A stretch of DNA of 64,000 nt from Mesonia hippocampi (GCF_014197445.1 NZ_JACIFO010000009.1:1-64000); one strand, 5' to 3'. Positions 52,933 through 62,986 are shown, counted from the stretch's first letter. Translations and numbers: made by a program. Notes: generated by a model from the letters alone, not told the origin.

Positions 52933-53715
52933 TTATTCGCCTTTAAAGTTTGGTTTACGTTTTTCTACAAAAGCAGTAACTCCCTCTTTATAATCGGCGG
53001 TAGCGGCCGATGCTATTTGCAACTTACTCTCTAAAGCAAGTTGATTCTCTAAGTTGTTTGTTAAGGATTCGTTTAAAGCTTGCTTGGTTAAGGCTAATGC
53101 TTTGGTGGGCATTTTAGCTAATTTTTCCGCTAAAGTTTTGGTATTGTTTTCAAACTCTTCGGCAGGTACTGCTTTATAAATCATCCCCAGTGTTTCTGCT
53201 TCCTTAGCCATTACTTTATCGCCCAACATCATTAAGGCTGATGCCCTTTGAAAACCGATTAAACGCGGCAAGAAAAAAGTTCCTGCACTATCGGGTATTA
53301 AACCTATTTTACTAAATGCTTGTATAAATGCAGCATTTTCTGAAGCCACTACAATATCGCAAGCTAAGGCAATGTTTGCTCCTGCACCCGCTGCAACACC
53401 GTTTACTGCGGCAACTATTGGTTTTGGAATTTCGCGTAACAGCTTAACAATTGGATTGTAATGCTCTTCTAAAATTGCTTTAAAACCAGGGTTTAATGCA
53501 GGATCTGTTACCTCTTTTAAGTCTTGTCCTGCACAAAAAGCCTTCCCTTCGCCAGTTAAATGTATGGCTCTTACTTGGTTATCTTCTGCGCATTTTTTAA
53601 GCACCTCTTGAAGTGATAAAGCCATTTCTCTATTAAAGCTGTTAAAAACTTCTGGACGATTTAAGCTAATATAAGCTACTTGATTTTCTATATGTAAACG
53701 AATAGGTGTATTCAT
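52933..53715 (-). CDS. paaG: 2-(1,2-epoxy-1,2-dihydrophenyl)acetyl-CoA isomerase
   Basis: This 260-residue crotonase-fold enzyme converts the ring epoxide to oxepin-CoA. It has the oxyanion-hole segments GKAFCAGQDLKEV (~60) and VNGVAAGAGANIALACDIVVASE, and the active-site region FSKIGLIPDSAGTFFLPRLIG. The Asp in IPDSAG replaces the Glu of hydratases, as expected for PaaG-type isomerases. It lies 63 bases after paaD, with a small REP-like hairpin in between, and upstream of paaH. Confidence 0.92.
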   Translation of the reverse strand: MNTPIRLHIENQVAYISLNRPEVFNSFNREMALSLQEVLKKCAEDNQVRAIHLTGEGKAFCAGQDLKEVTDPALNPGFKAILEEHYNPIVKLLREIPKPIVAAVNGVAAGAGANIALACDIVVASENAAFIQAFSKIGLIPDSAGTFFLPRLIGFQRASALMMLGDKVMAKEAETLGMIYKAVPAEEFENNTKTLAEKLAKMPTKALALTKQALNESLTNNLENQLALESKLQIASAATADYKEGVTAFVEKRKPNFKGE

Positions 53716-53756
53716 TAATTTTTAAGTTTTATGGTTACTAAATGATATAAAACGAG

Positions 53757-53776
53757 ATTCCCGCAAAAGCGGGAAT
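53757..53776. repeat. REP-like hairpin between paaD and paaG
   Basis: ATTCCCGC (53757-53764) pairs perfectly with GCGGGAAT (53769-53776) around AAAA. Palindromes of the ATTCCCGC...GCGGGAAT type recur between genes in flavobacteria. Here one sits in the 63-base gap of the paa operon, where it could stabilise the upstream paaE-D part of the message. Confidence 0.6.
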
Positions 53777-53778
53777 TA

Positions 53779-54279
53779 TTATGTTAAACACTTAAAATAA
53801 TCGAAAGGCTCTTGGCACTCCTTACATTTAAACAATGCTTTACAAGCTGTAGAACCAAACTGACTTAACATTTCTGTATTGGCAGAACCACATTGTGGGC
53901 ATTTTACCAGTTGTTCTCCTCCTAAAAGTGCTTTTTTATCGGCTGTTGCGGTTAATGGAGGGGCAATCCCATAGGCCAATAAGGCTTTTCTCCCTTCAGG
54001 TGTAATCCAATCGGTTGTCCATGCTGGCGAAAGCACTAAATTTACTTTAGCTTGATAGCCTGCATGCGCTAATGCCGCAGTAATATCTTCTCCTATTACA
54101 TCCATTGCAGGGCAGCCACTATAAGTTGGGGTAATGCTTACTTCTACCACCTCATCAACAACAATAGCTTTACGCACTACTCCCATATCTAAAATAGATA
54201 AGACAGGGATTTCTGGGTCAGAAACCTGACGTAATATTGGTATTAACTCCTCATCGATATTTACTTGATCTGTTGTCAT
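53779..54279 (-). CDS. paaD: PaaD, DUF59 iron-sulfur assembly-type component of the epoxidase operon
   Basis: This 166-residue protein has an N-terminal MIP18/DUF59 domain (~8-100; ILRQVSDPEIPVLSILDMGVVRKAI, TPTYSGCPAMDVI). A C-terminal zinc-ribbon-like tail follows, VKCPQCGSANTEMLSQFGSTACKALFKCKECQEPFDYFKC, with CxxC, Cys and CxxC pairs. PaaD is needed for phenylacetyl-CoA epoxidase activity and is thought to help mature its metal or Fe-S centres. It starts 20 bases after paaC. Confidence 0.95.
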   Translation of the reverse strand: MTTDQVNIDEELIPILRQVSDPEIPVLSILDMGVVRKAIVVDEVVEVSITPTYSGCPAMDVIGEDITAALAHAGYQAKVNLVLSPAWTTDWITPEGRKALLAYGIAPPLTATADKKALLGGEQLVKCPQCGSANTEMLSQFGSTACKALFKCKECQEPFDYFKCLT

Positions 54280-54298
54280 TAAAACGAGCCTTACTCAC

Positions 54299-55051
54299 TT
54301 ACCACTTCATGCCTGGATAAGTACGTTGCATGTATTGCATGTCTGCTAAAAGATACCCCATGTGTTCTGTATGAACACCTTCTTTTCCTCCTTTTTGGAA
54401 AAACGCTTGCGTAGGAACTTCCAATGTAGCCTCCTCTAAAATAGCGGCTACATTTTCATAATATTCTTTCTTAAACAAAGTAACATCTACCCCTATGCCT
54501 TCTGCAATGGCTTGTTTATCGGCATCGGTAAGCATAAAAAGTTCATTGGTATATCCCCATAAATCATTTACAGCTTGTTGTACACGCTGATTACTTTCTT
54601 TTGTACCATCGCCTAAACGCTTCATCCAGTCGGCAGAAAAACGTTTATGATAGCTAACTTCTTTTATGCTTTTTTTAGCAATAGCTGCCATCGTAGCATC
54701 GGTGCTTTGCTGTAATGCCGATAGCAATAAGTAATGAAACTGATCGAACAAAAACTGCCTTGTAATTACATAACCAAAATCTGTATTGGGCTGCTCTACC
54801 AACAGTACGTTAACGTATTCACGCTCGGTGCGTAAAAAAGCGATATCATCTTCGGTAATATCCTTATCAGAAAGTTGAGCTGCGTATTGAAAATAGCTTC
54901 TCACTTGCCCGAAAAGATCTAACGAAATATTAGTAATTGCAATATCTATTTCTGGGGCTGGTCCATGACCTGTAAGCTCTCCTAAGCGTTGCCCAAGAAT
55001 CAAAGAGTTGTCTGCAATTCCTAAAATATATTGTATTAAATTATCTTTCAT
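54299..55051 (-). CDS. paaC: Phenylacetyl-CoA epoxidase structural subunit PaaC
   Basis: This 250-residue helical, ferritin-like protein is the structural partner of PaaA in the epoxidase complex. The N-terminus LIQYILGIADNSLILGQRLGELTGHGPAPEIDIAITNISLDLFGQ matches PaaC well. The ATG at 55051 is chosen because it places the conserved LGxADN motif about ten residues in, as in E. coli PaaC; an in-frame ATG at 55072 would add seven residues. It is a catalytically silent paralogue of PaaA. It lies between paaB and paaD in the operon. Confidence 0.94.
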   Translation of the reverse strand: MKDNLIQYILGIADNSLILGQRLGELTGHGPAPEIDIAITNISLDLFGQVRSYFQYAAQLSDKDITEDDIAFLRTEREYVNVLLVEQPNTDFGYVITRQFLFDQFHYLLLSALQQSTDATMAAIAKKSIKEVSYHKRFSADWMKRLGDGTKESNQRVQQAVNDLWGYTNELFMLTDADKQAIAEGIGVDVTLFKKEYYENVAAILEEATLEVPTQAFFQKGGKEGVHTEHMGYLLADMQYMQRTYPGMKW

Positions 55052-55101
55052 TGTAATTGAAATTGGATTCATTAAAAAATGAATAAAAACACATGTTTTA
55101 A

Positions 55102-55404
55102 TTACATGTGTTTTACCTCGTCTGGTAAATCGTAAAATGTAGGATGGCGATAAACTTTATCGTTAGCTGGCTCAAATAACTCTCCGTTATGTTCTGGGTT
55201 AGAAGCCGTGATGTGTTTAGACTCTACCACCCAAATGCTTACGCCTTCGTTTCTTCTTGTATATACATCGCGTGCATTTTCAAGCGCCATTGCTGCATCT
55301 GCTGCGTGCAAACTTCCAAAATGTCTATGTTCTAATCCGTTTTTACTACGAACAAAAACCTCCCACAAAGGCCAATTTTTCTTTTGTTCTTTTTTATCTG
55401 ACAT
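55102..55404 (-). CDS. paaB: Phenylacetyl-CoA epoxidase small subunit PaaB
   Basis: This 100-residue protein has the family sequence WPLWEVFVRSKNGLEHRHFGSLHAADAAMALENARDVYTRRNEGVSIWVVES and YRHPTFYDLPDEV. PaaB bridges PaaA-PaaC units in the epoxidase complex and is required for activity. The length equals the usual ~95 residues. It lies 51 bases after paaA. Confidence 0.96.
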   Translation of the reverse strand: MSDKKEQKKNWPLWEVFVRSKNGLEHRHFGSLHAADAAMALENARDVYTRRNEGVSIWVVESKHITASNPEHNGELFEPANDKVYRHPTFYDLPDEVKHM

Positions 55405-55455
55405 GTTGTTTTCTTTACTAATCGTTTATTGAATTTTTTATTATCACAAGAAAAA

Positions 55456-56412
55456 CTAAACTGCTTTTTTAATTTTTCTTTCGGCATTTTTTTCGGCATA
55501 AGCCATTGCTGCATCACGTACCCAAGCGCCGTTTTCCCATGCGTTAACACGTGTTTGTAAACGTTCTCTATTGCAAGGCCCATGACCTTTTACAACTTGC
55601 CAAAATTCATCCCAATTTATCTCGCCAAAATCATAGCTTTTTCTTTCTTCATTCCATTTTAAATCTTTATCAGGAATGCTAAGCCCTAAAATTTCTGCTT
55701 GCGGCACGGTTTGATCTATAAATTGCTGGCGTAGCTCGTCGTTTGTTTTTCGTTTTAGTTTCCATTTCATGGATTGAGCTGTATGGGTAGATTTATCATC
55801 TGTAGGTCCAAACATCATTAGCGATGGCCACCACCAACGGTTTAAAGCATCTTGTGCCATTTCTTTTTGTGCTTTGGTTCCTTTGCTTAAGGTTAGCATA
55901 ATTTCATAACCTTGACGCTGGTGAAAGCTTTCCTCTTTACACACACGCACCATTGCTCTGGCATAAGGACCAAAAGAAGTATTACACAGCGGTACTTGGT
56001 TAATGATTGCTGCGCCATCTACCAACCATCCTATAGCACCTATATCTGCCCAAGTAACGGTAGGGTAGTTAAAAATACTTGAGTATTTTGCTTTTCCACT
56101 ATGCAATTGCTCATAAAGCTCTTCGCGAGAAACACCTAAAGTTTCGGTTGCACTATATAAATAAAGCCCGTGTCCTGCTTCATCCTGAACTTTTGCTAAT
56201 AAAGCTACCTTACGGCGTAAGGATGGAGCTCTGGAAATCCAGTTTCCTTCGGGAAGCATTCCTACAATTTCGGAATGTGCGTGTTGAGACATTTGGCGTA
56301 TATGGGTTTGCCTGTATTTTTCTGGCATCCAATCTTTAGGCTCTATTTTTTCGTCACGAGCGATTTTTTGATCGAAAATTTCTTCCAAATTTTTTATTTC
56401 CTTTTCACTCAT
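55456..56412 (-). CDS. paaA: Phenylacetyl-CoA epoxidase catalytic subunit PaaA
   Basis: This 318-residue ferritin-like di-iron protein inserts oxygen into the aromatic ring of phenylacetyl-CoA. It shows [31 protein letters not shown], the iron-ligand motif [18 protein letters not shown] (ExxH), and [18 protein letters not shown] (ExxH). [39 protein letters not shown] is also typical of PaaA. It is 62 bases downstream of paaE, with a hairpin in the gap. Confidence 0.97.
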   Translation of the reverse strand: MSEKEIKNLEEIFDQKIARDEKIEPKDWMPEKYRQTHIRQMSQHAHSEIVGMLPEGNWISRAPSLRRKVALLAKVQDEAGHGLYLYSATETLGVSREELYEQLHSGKAKYSSIFNYPTVTWADIGAIGWLVDGAAIINQVPLCNTSFGPYARAMVRVCKEESFHQRQGYEIMLTLSKGTKAQKEMAQDALNRWWWPSLMMFGPTDDKSTHTAQSMKWKLKRKTNDELRQQFIDQTVPQAEILGLSIPDKDLKWNEERKSYDFGEINWDEFWQVVKGHGPCNRERLQTRVNAWENGAWVRDAAMAYAEKNAERKIKKAV

Positions 56413-56445
56413 TAGTCTATTTTTTAATTCGGTTAATTGGTTTTT

Positions 56446-56475
56446 ACTAAATCGTTGTTTTAATACAACGTTAGT
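56446..56475 (-). other. Hairpin between paaE and paaA
   Basis: CGTTGT (56453-56458) pairs with ACAACG (56465-56470), and the flanking ACTAA/TTAGT extend the stem past a 2-base bulge. It lies at the 3' edge of paaE in the 62-base gap before paaA. No T-tract follows, so stabilisation or processing of the operon message is likelier than termination. Confidence 0.45.
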
Positions 56476-57548
56476 TATACATCAAAATCTAAAACTACTT
56501 TCTCTGATGTTGGTACGGCCTGGCAGCTAAGCACATAGTTTTTAGCTACCTCATCTTCTTCTAATGCATAGTTTATTTTCATCTCTACAGCACCTTCTAA
56601 AATTTTACATTTACACGTACTGCACACGCCTCCTTTACACGCAAATGGCAAATCTGCTCCTGCACCAAGTGCGGCATCAAGAATATTATCATAATCGTTT
56701 GTCATTCCAAAACGAAATTCTTTTCCACCATCTAAGATAGTAACCTCGGTACCTTCAAAACGTTGTTCTAATGCTGCTGCTGCGCGTTTTTTATCGGCTT
56801 CGGATAATCCTGTTACAAACAGTTCAAAATGCACTTGCTCGGACGGCAAGCCTGCGTTTATTAAATAGTCGCTTACATAGGTTACCATTTCTTCTGGACC
56901 ACATAGAAACACATCATCGGTATCAGGAATATCGATAAAATTTTGGGTAAGTACTTGCATTTTTTCGTCATCAAACCTACCGTTAAATAAATCGATATCT
57001 CGTTTTTCTTTCGTTAAGAAATAATAAATTTCTAGGCGTCCAAAATACTTGTTTCGCAACTGTTCTAATTCTTCTTTAAAGATAATAGATTTTGCTGTTT
57101 TATTTACATAAAACAATTTACAAGTAGCCTTAGGTTCACTGGCCAAGTGTGTTTTTATCATAGAAAGCACAGGTGTTATTCCACTACCTGCAGCAAAGAA
57201 CAAATAGTTTTTTGACTTTTCGGTATTGGTTTCAACTCCAAAACTACCTCCTGGTTTCATTACCGAAAGCTGGTCGCCTGCTTGCAACTCTTCATTCACA
57301 TAGGTAGAAAAAATACCGGTAGGAATTTGCTTTACAGCAACTTTCCATACATTTTCTAAAGGACTAGAGCATAACGAATATGAACGGCGTACATCTTGCC
57401 CATTAATTATTTTTCTTAAGTTTAAGTGTTGCCCTTGACGAAAAGCAAATTCTTGCTGTAATGCTTCGGGAACATCAAAAGTAATTACGCTACAATCGGA
57501 AGTTTCCTTGCATACGTCTTTTACGGTTATATCATAAAATTGAGCCAT
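56475..57548 (-). CDS. paaE: Phenylacetyl-CoA epoxidase reductase PaaE
   Basis: This 357-residue flavoprotein passes electrons from NADPH to the PaaABC epoxidase. It has a FAD-binding domain (~1-105; [29 protein letters not shown]), an NAD(P)-binding domain (~108-235; [31 protein letters not shown]) and a C-terminal plant-type ferredoxin domain with cluster ligands Cys304, Cys309, Cys312 and Cys342. It is the first gene of the paaE-A-B-C-D-G-H-I operon, unlike the E. coli order A-B-C-D-E. A promoter with an overlapping operator lies 20-50 bases upstream. Confidence 0.95.
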   Translation of the reverse strand: MAQFYDITVKDVCKETSDCSVITFDVPEALQQEFAFRQGQHLNLRKIINGQDVRRSYSLCSSPLENVWKVAVKQIPTGIFSTYVNEELQAGDQLSVMKPGGSFGVETNTEKSKNYLFFAAGSGITPVLSMIKTHLASEPKATCKLFYVNKTAKSIIFKEELEQLRNKYFGRLEIYYFLTKEKRDIDLFNGRFDDEKMQVLTQNFIDIPDTDDVFLCGPEEMVTYVSDYLINAGLPSEQVHFELFVTGLSEADKKRAAAALEQRFEGTEVTILDGGKEFRFGMTNDYDNILDAALGAGADLPFACKGGVCSTCKCKILEGAVEMKINYALEEDEVAKNYVLSCQAVPTSEKVVLDFDV

Positions 57549-57567
57549 CTATATAATTGTTTCCTTA

Positions 57568-57598
57568 CAAAACTAACACTTGTTAGTCTAATTTGCAA
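57568..57598 (-). promoter_or_regulatory. Promoter of the paaE operon
   Basis: On the minus strand TAGTTTTG (57568-57575) matches TAnnTTTG, with TTG (complement of CAA 57596-57598) 20 bases upstream. The predicted leader is only about 14 bases. The operator at 57572-57587 overlaps the -7 box and the spacer, so a bound repressor would block the polymerase. Confidence 0.75.
57572..57587. promoter_or_regulatory. TetR-type operator upstream of paaE
   Basis: ACTAACACTTGTTAGT is an inverted repeat with 7-bp arms (ACTAACA/TGTTAGT). It matches the site before paaK (42426-42441) at 14 of 16 positions. It lies between the tetR gene at 57625 and paaE and overlaps the paaE promoter. Confidence 0.8.
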
Positions 57599-57624
57599 AT
57601 GGAAATTTATAAAAATGATAACTT

Positions 57625-58197
57625 TCAATCTATCAATCCGTCTAATAAAAGTCTCGGCAAGTCTGTTTTTAGGGTTTTCAACGATACGACATCTTTTTTA
57701 GCATACCACACATAAAGTGTGCGTAAAGTTGTTAAAATACCAAAAACACTAATTTCTATATGAATATTTTTAAGTTCGTTTTTAGCCATTCCCACACGGA
57801 GAATTTCTCTAAATTTAGCTTCATATTCTTTTCTTAGGCTTAGGTATAGTGTTTTATTCTCTTCGTCCAAATGAATCCAATCGTTATTCATACAAGCCAA
57901 AAAATCGGTTTGTTCTGCAGTAAGCTCAATATGGTGATGAATAATCGATGTTAATTTCTCTATACTTGCAATAGGCTGTGGCACAACCGTGTCTATATGC
58001 CCAACAAAATCTTTTGCAACGGAAAGCACAATACTTGCTAAAATTTCTTGCTTAGAGGAAATATGATTGTACAAACTTGCCGCTTTTATACCCATTTCTG
58101 CTGCTAAATCTCGCATAGAAACAGCATTATATCCTTTTTTACGGAATAATTTTGCCGCAGTTAACACAATATCTTCTCTCCTATTATTCTTATTCAT
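57625..58197 (-). CDS. TetR/AcrR family regulator next to paaE (probable paa repressor)
   Basis: This 190-residue repressor has an N-terminal helix-turn-helix (REDIVLTAAKLFRKKGYNAVSMRDLAAEMGIKAASLYNHISSKQEIL) and an all-helical effector domain. It functions like the PaaR-type TetR repressors that control phenylacetate genes and respond to phenylacetyl-CoA. It lies 76 bases upstream of paaE with the operator in between, and 21 bases downstream of the GSCFA gene, so it may be co-transcribed with alaS. Its DNA-recognition region is almost identical to that of the TetR at 40424. The effector is inferred from context. Confidence 0.9.
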   Translation of the reverse strand: MNKNNRREDIVLTAAKLFRKKGYNAVSMRDLAAEMGIKAASLYNHISSKQEILASIVLSVAKDFVGHIDTVVPQPIASIEKLTSIIHHHIELTAEQTDFLACMNNDWIHLDEENKTLYLSLRKEYEAKFREILRVGMAKNELKNIHIEISVFGILTTLRTLYVWYAKKDVVSLKTLKTDLPRLLLDGLID

Positions 58198-58218
58198 TAT
58201 TCAAAAAGTACGACCTAA

Positions 58219-59187
58219 TTAGGTTCCTTTTAAAGGAAAATTAAACTTTATAAACGGATGTTCCTGCTGTAAGGTTGCTATTTTAGACTCCAGTTTTTTT
58301 AAGAATAACTGATGTTGCTCGGAATCTTCATTAAAGGCTTTATGCTGAACGGCTCGTTGTATTTTGTCTATTTTTTTCATCAAGAGCGCCGCATCTTCCG
58401 AAATCCAAGTAGTTATAAATTTCTCCCATATATAATTAACTGCAACAGGATTAGGGTGTAGCATATCCGCTGTATAATAACGATAATCTCGAAGCTCATC
58501 CAATACAATTTCATAGGCAGGAAAATAAAAAGTATTTTGTGTACTGCTTAAAAACTGATGTAATGCGGTTAATAAGTGCGCTTTACTTTGCTGATTTTCT
58601 ACCAATCCGTCTTTTAAATGCCTTACGGGAGAAACTGTATAAATTACATGTATATCTGGGTTAATTTCCTTTAAATACGTTAAAGCTTTTTGCAAAGCTT
58701 CTGCAATAGCTGTTGGCGAAGCTATTTCTTTTACAAAATTTACTTGAGGAATTTTATGACAATTAGCCACATACTGGTCACTTTCTTTATGCTTATACAC
58801 CCACGAAGTTCCCAAAGTTATTATTACGTGTGTTGCCGAACTTAAAAATTGTCTTGCTGCCTGTAAAGCTGTATTTAAACGCGTTAATAAAACCGCCTGA
58901 GATAAACTATTAAGACGAGAATGTGCCGAAAAACTACTCCACACCTCTTGATAGCAAAAAGTATCGGCTGTTGTATACAACTCTTGTTTTGCTACTCTTC
59001 TTAAAAATGAAGCTATCGCAAAAGGATGAAATAAAATTCCGATTGGATTTTGTTTCGATTCAAATTTAGCCTCTAAAAACTTACCTCCTATATTTTCTGC
59101 AAAACACGACCCCAATAATAACACCCCTGAAGTGTGACTAATTTTAGGTTTTCCCTCAGGGATATTAATTGGTGTTGTAAATTGCAT
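58219..59187 (-). CDS. GSCFA-domain protein
   Basis: This 322-residue protein carries the family signature LLLGSCFAENIGGKFLEAKF near the N-terminus, which resembles the catalytic GDS block of SGNH hydrolases. It continues with NPIGILFHPFAIASFLRRV, VIITLGTSWVYKH and YYTADMLHPNPVAVNYIWEKF (a DxxH-like motif). GSCFA proteins are common in Bacteroidota and are predicted, not proven, to be esterase- or acyltransferase-like. It starts 3 bases after the alaS stop, a conserved-looking coupling. Confidence 0.92.
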   Translation of the reverse strand: MQFTTPINIPEGKPKISHTSGVLLLGSCFAENIGGKFLEAKFESKQNPIGILFHPFAIASFLRRVAKQELYTTADTFCYQEVWSSFSAHSRLNSLSQAVLLTRLNTALQAARQFLSSATHVIITLGTSWVYKHKESDQYVANCHKIPQVNFVKEIASPTAIAEALQKALTYLKEINPDIHVIYTVSPVRHLKDGLVENQQSKAHLLTALHQFLSSTQNTFYFPAYEIVLDELRDYRYYTADMLHPNPVAVNYIWEKFITTWISEDAALLMKKIDKIQRAVQHKAFNEDSEQHQLFLKKLESKIATLQQEHPFIKFNFPLKGT

Positions 59188-59190
59188 GGT

Positions 59191-61803
59191 TTAATCTAAG
59201 AATGTTTTTGCTTCTTCTAAGGCCGCCAAAATTCCAGATGGATTTTTTCCGCCTGCAGTAGCAAAAAAGGCTTGACCGCCGCCGCCGCCTTGAATGTGTT
59301 TTCCTAATGCGCGTACAATTTTCCCCGCGTTTAAATCTTTCTCTTCAACTAAAGATTTCGAGATATAACACGTTAATAAAGCTTTACCATCTTGTTCTGC
59401 TCCAAATACTAAAAATAAATTCCCTAACTCTCCGCCTAGCTGAAAAGCAACATCCTTCATTCCATTAGCATCTAAATCTACTTGCTGAATAAGGTAATTT
59501 ACTCCGTTTTGCTCCTGAACAGCTGCTTTTAATTCCGCCTTCAAAAAGCTTGCTTTTTCTCTCTTTAAAGCTTCGATTTCTTTTCTTAATTCAGAATTTT
59601 CATTTTGGATATCAGTAACCGATTTTATCGGGTCTTTTGTATTGTTTAGCAAGTGCTTTATTTGTTGCATTTGCGTGCTTTGCTCGGTAAGTAAATCTTT
59701 TGCAGCATCGCCTGTTATGGCTTCAATACGGCGTATACCAGAAGCCACCGCAGCCTCTGCTGTTATTTTAAAATGCCAAATATCGGCTGTATTGGCTACG
59801 TGTGTTCCTCCGCAAAGCTCCATCGATTTTCCAAAACGAATTGTGCGCACTGTATCGCCATATTTTTCTCCAAACAAAGCTACAGCACCTTCTTCTATGG
59901 CTTTTGTATAAAGCATGGTTCTGTTTTCTTCTAAATCGAGTTGCTCTCGAATACGAGCATTCACAAAATTCTCGACTTCTTTTAACTCTTCTGCGGTAAG
60001 CTTATTAAAATGTGAAAAATCAAAACGCAAATAACCGCTATGTACCATAGAGCCTTTTTGCTCTACATGTGTTCCTAAAATGTTGCGTAAAGCTTGATGT
60101 AACAAATGCGTTGCGGAGTGGTTTGCCGCAGAGCGATTACGCTGTTTGGCATCGACCACCGCCATAAAGGTTTGTTTAATGTCTTGCGGGAGTGTTTTTG
60201 TAGTGTGAATAATTAAGTTATTCTCTTTTTTAGTATCTATAATGTATGTTATATCTCCGTTTGCAGACTTTAAGTAGCCTTTATCGCCTACTTGTCCTCC
60301 GCCTTCTGGATAAAAAGGAGTAAGGTTAAATACCAACTGATATAAGGCACCATCTTTTTTGGTAACCAGCTTTCTGTATTGTGTGATTTTCACTTGAGCC
60401 TCAAGGTAATCATAGCCTACAAATTCTTCTTCTTCATCTTCTTGCAGTACTACCCAGTCTTCCGTTTCGGTTTGCGCTGCTAGTCGAGAGCGATTTTTTT
60501 GTTTTTCTAATTCTTCTTCAAAAGCTTTTAAATCTAATGTATAATTCTTTTCACTAAGAATTAAGGCTGTTAAATCTATTGGAAACCCATAAGTATCGTA
60601 AAGCTCGAAAGCTTTTCTACCTGAAATTTCGTTTCCTTTTGCCGATGCAATGATGTTATCTAGTAAAGATAAGCCTTGATCTAAGGTACGTAAAAAAGAT
60701 TTTTCCTCTTCTTTAATTACATTTTCACATAGGTTTTTTTGTTTTTTAAGCTCTGGAAAAGCTTCTCCCATTTGCGTTGCAAGCACCGCTACTAATTGAT
60801 GGATAAACGCTTCTTTTTTATTTAAAAATGTAAACCCATAACGGATAGCTCTTCTCAAAATACGCCGTATTACATAGCCTGCACCGTTGTTGCTAGGCAA
60901 TTGCCCATCGGCTATAGCAAAACTTACTGCCCTAACGTGATCTGCAATTACTCGAATAGCAATATCTGTTTGCTCGTTTTTACCGTAATTTACTCCTGTT
61001 ATGATTTCTATTTCGGAAATAAGCGGTTGGAAAACATCGGTATCATAATTAGATTGTTTTCCTTGCATTACCATTGCTAAACGCTCAAAGCCCATTCCGG
61101 TATCTATATGTTTTGCAGGAAGCTCTTTTAAGCTTCCGTTTGCCATACGGTTGTATTGTATAAATACTAGGTTCCAGATTTCTACTACCTGAGGATGATC
61201 CTGATTTACTAAATCTTTTCCTGGTACTTTTGCTTTTTCTTCTTCAGAACGTATATCTACATGTATTTCGGAAGCTGGCCCGCAAGGACCTTGATCGCCC
61301 ATTTCCCAAAAATTATCCTTTTTATTTCCCAATAAAATTCTATCCTCATCGATAATTTTTTTCCAAATCTCATAAGCTTCTTCATCTTTAGATAGCTTAT
61401 CGGTTTGATCGCCTTCAAAAACCGTTACATATAGGTTGTTTTTATCTATTTTAAGCTCTGCTGTTAAAAACTCCCATGCCCAGTTTATGGCTTCTTTCTT
61501 AAAATAGTCTCCAATACTCCAGTTTCCAAGCATTTCAAACATGGTATGGTGGTAGGTATCTTTACCTACTTCCTCTAGATCGTTATGCTTTCCACTTACA
61601 CGTAAACATTTTTGAGTATCGGCAATTCGCGTAGTTTTAGGTTTTGCATTTCCTAAAAAATATTCTTTAAATTGATTCATCCCTGCATTGGTAAACATCA
61701 ATGTAGGGTCGTTTTTAATCACAATTGGTGCCGATGGCACGATGCTATGTTCTTTAGATTTAAAAAAATCGAGAAACTTTGCGCGAATTTCTTTAGATTT
61801 CAT
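59191..61803 (-). CDS. alaS: Alanine-tRNA ligase
   Basis: This 870-residue synthetase charges tRNA-Ala. The ATG at 61803 is chosen because it yields the canonical [19 protein letters not shown] start; an in-frame TTG at 61827 would add eight residues. Class II catalytic motifs are present ([86 protein letters not shown]). An editing domain carries [12 protein letters not shown] and [14 protein letters not shown], and the C-terminal C-Ala domain is glycine-rich ([17 protein letters not shown]). It is the first gene of alaS-GSCFA(-tetR). Confidence 0.97.
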   Translation of the reverse strand: MKSKEIRAKFLDFFKSKEHSIVPSAPIVIKNDPTLMFTNAGMNQFKEYFLGNAKPKTTRIADTQKCLRVSGKHNDLEEVGKDTYHHTMFEMLGNWSIGDYFKKEAINWAWEFLTAELKIDKNNLYVTVFEGDQTDKLSKDEEAYEIWKKIIDEDRILLGNKKDNFWEMGDQGPCGPASEIHVDIRSEEEKAKVPGKDLVNQDHPQVVEIWNLVFIQYNRMANGSLKELPAKHIDTGMGFERLAMVMQGKQSNYDTDVFQPLISEIEIITGVNYGKNEQTDIAIRVIADHVRAVSFAIADGQLPSNNGAGYVIRRILRRAIRYGFTFLNKKEAFIHQLVAVLATQMGEAFPELKKQKNLCENVIKEEEKSFLRTLDQGLSLLDNIIASAKGNEISGRKAFELYDTYGFPIDLTALILSEKNYTLDLKAFEEELEKQKNRSRLAAQTETEDWVVLQEDEEEEFVGYDYLEAQVKITQYRKLVTKKDGALYQLVFNLTPFYPEGGGQVGDKGYLKSANGDITYIIDTKKENNLIIHTTKTLPQDIKQTFMAVVDAKQRNRSAANHSATHLLHQALRNILGTHVEQKGSMVHSGYLRFDFSHFNKLTAEELKEVENFVNARIREQLDLEENRTMLYTKAIEEGAVALFGEKYGDTVRTIRFGKSMELCGGTHVANTADIWHFKITAEAAVASGIRRIEAITGDAAKDLLTEQSTQMQQIKHLLNNTKDPIKSVTDIQNENSELRKEIEALKREKASFLKAELKAAVQEQNGVNYLIQQVDLDANGMKDVAFQLGGELGNLFLVFGAEQDGKALLTCYISKSLVEEKDLNAGKIVRALGKHIQGGGGGQAFFATAGGKNPSGILAALEEAKTFLD

Positions 61804-61942
61804 GGGTTTATTGTTTATAGCTAACAAGGTAAAATTACCTTTTGTCTTAACTTTAGTTTAAATTTATTTAATAAATAATCTTAAAAAAACACTATAAAAA
61901 AAGGTTTTCAAGCTTATTTTATGGATGTTTTGTAACATTTCT

Positions 61943-61950
61943 TATCTTTG
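61943..61950 (+). promoter_or_regulatory. -7 box of the M23 peptidase gene
   Basis: TATCTTTG matches TAnnTTTG, 62 bases before the ATG at 62012, in the 208-base divergent gap with alaS. No clear -33 TTG is spaced correctly. The region otherwise is AT-rich, with no structure I recognise. Confidence 0.45.
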
Positions 61951-62011
61951 TTCGTCTATATTTTTCGAGACTTAATGAAATTTAAGCACAAAAATAGTAT
62001 ATTTTAAAAGA

Positions 62012-62986
62012 ATGTCGAAGGTAAAATATTATTACGATAGGGAAACAAATTCGTACAAAAAAATTGAGTACCGAAAGGGACGAAAGTTACGTTTTGTTTT
62101 CTTTATGGTGGGCGGAAGTTTACTTTCTGGTTTTTTATTACTTTTATTGTATTTAAACATTCCTAAACTAGAAACCCCAAAAGAAAAAGCCTTACAGCGA
62201 GAGTTAGCCTATATGCAACTACAATATCGAAGTTTGAATAAAAAAATGGCGCATGTAGAAGAGGTTTTGGCAGAAGTAGAAACTAGAGACAACAACATTT
62301 ACAGAGCTTTTTTTGAAGCTTCACCTATTCCTGCAGCACACAGAAAAGCTGGTTTTGGAGGAATTAATCGGTATAAAAAACTGGAAGGTTATGCTAACGA
62401 ACAATTGGTTATCGAGGCAAGTAAACGCATCGATATTTTACAAAAACAATTAGTTATACAATCAAAATCTTTAGACGAAATTACAAGCCTAGCCACAAAA
62501 AAAGAAAAGCTTTTAAATGCCATTCCTGCAATTCAGCCAGTAAAAAACGAAGACTTAACCCGTATGGCCTCTGGTTATGGTATGCGTATGCACCCTATTC
62601 TAAAATTTAGAAGAATGCACAACGGGATGGATTTTACTGCACCACGCGGAACCAACGTTTTTGCCACAGGAGATGCTGTTGTAAAAAAAGCGCAACGCAG
62701 CACAGGTTATGGGAATCTAATTATTCTAGACCACGGGTTTGGCTACGAAACCTATTATGCCCACCTTAATAAATTTAAGGTAAGAAAAGGGCAACGCGTA
62801 AAACGCGGTGAGATAATAGGCGAAGTTGGCAGCACAGGACTTTCTACCGCCTCACACCTGCATTACGAAGTGCATAAAAATGGCGTTGTAGTAAACCCTA
62901 TTAACTTTTATCACGGCGACCTTACGGCCGAGGAATATGACATTATGCTAAACCAATCCTCTATAGAAAACCAATCCTTAGATTAA
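62012..62986 (+). CDS. M23-family (LytM) peptidoglycan endopeptidase, membrane-anchored
   Basis: This 324-residue protein has a short basic cytoplasmic N-terminus, one transmembrane helix (~29-50, FFMVGGSLLSGFLLLLLYLNI), and a periplasmic coiled coil (~58-90, KEKALQRELAYMQLQYRSLNKKMAHVEEVLAEVE). The C-terminal M23 domain (~195-300) contains RRMHNGMDFTAPRGTNVFATGDAVV, GYGNLIILDHGFGYETYYAHL and TASHLHYEVHKNG, with zinc ligands H(x3)D and HLH in place, so it is probably an active peptidase that cleaves peptidoglycan cross-links. Its stop overlaps the start of the MerR gene (TAATG), indicating translational coupling. Confidence 0.94.
   Translation: MSKVKYYYDRETNSYKKIEYRKGRKLRFVFFMVGGSLLSGFLLLLLYLNIPKLETPKEKALQRELAYMQLQYRSLNKKMAHVEEVLAEVETRDNNIYRAFFEASPIPAAHRKAGFGGINRYKKLEGYANEQLVIEASKRIDILQKQLVIQSKSLDEITSLATKKEKLLNAIPAIQPVKNEDLTRMASGYGMRMHPILKFRRMHNGMDFTAPRGTNVFATGDAVVKKAQRSTGYGNLIILDHGFGYETYYAHLNKFKVRKGQRVKRGEIIGEVGSTGLSTASHLHYEVHKNGVVVNPINFYHGDLTAEEYDIMLNQSSIENQSLD

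Noticed and set aside
55332-55583. Open frame of 83 codons overlapping paaA and paaB
   Set aside because: It lies in another frame across two well-recognised genes and has no family features.
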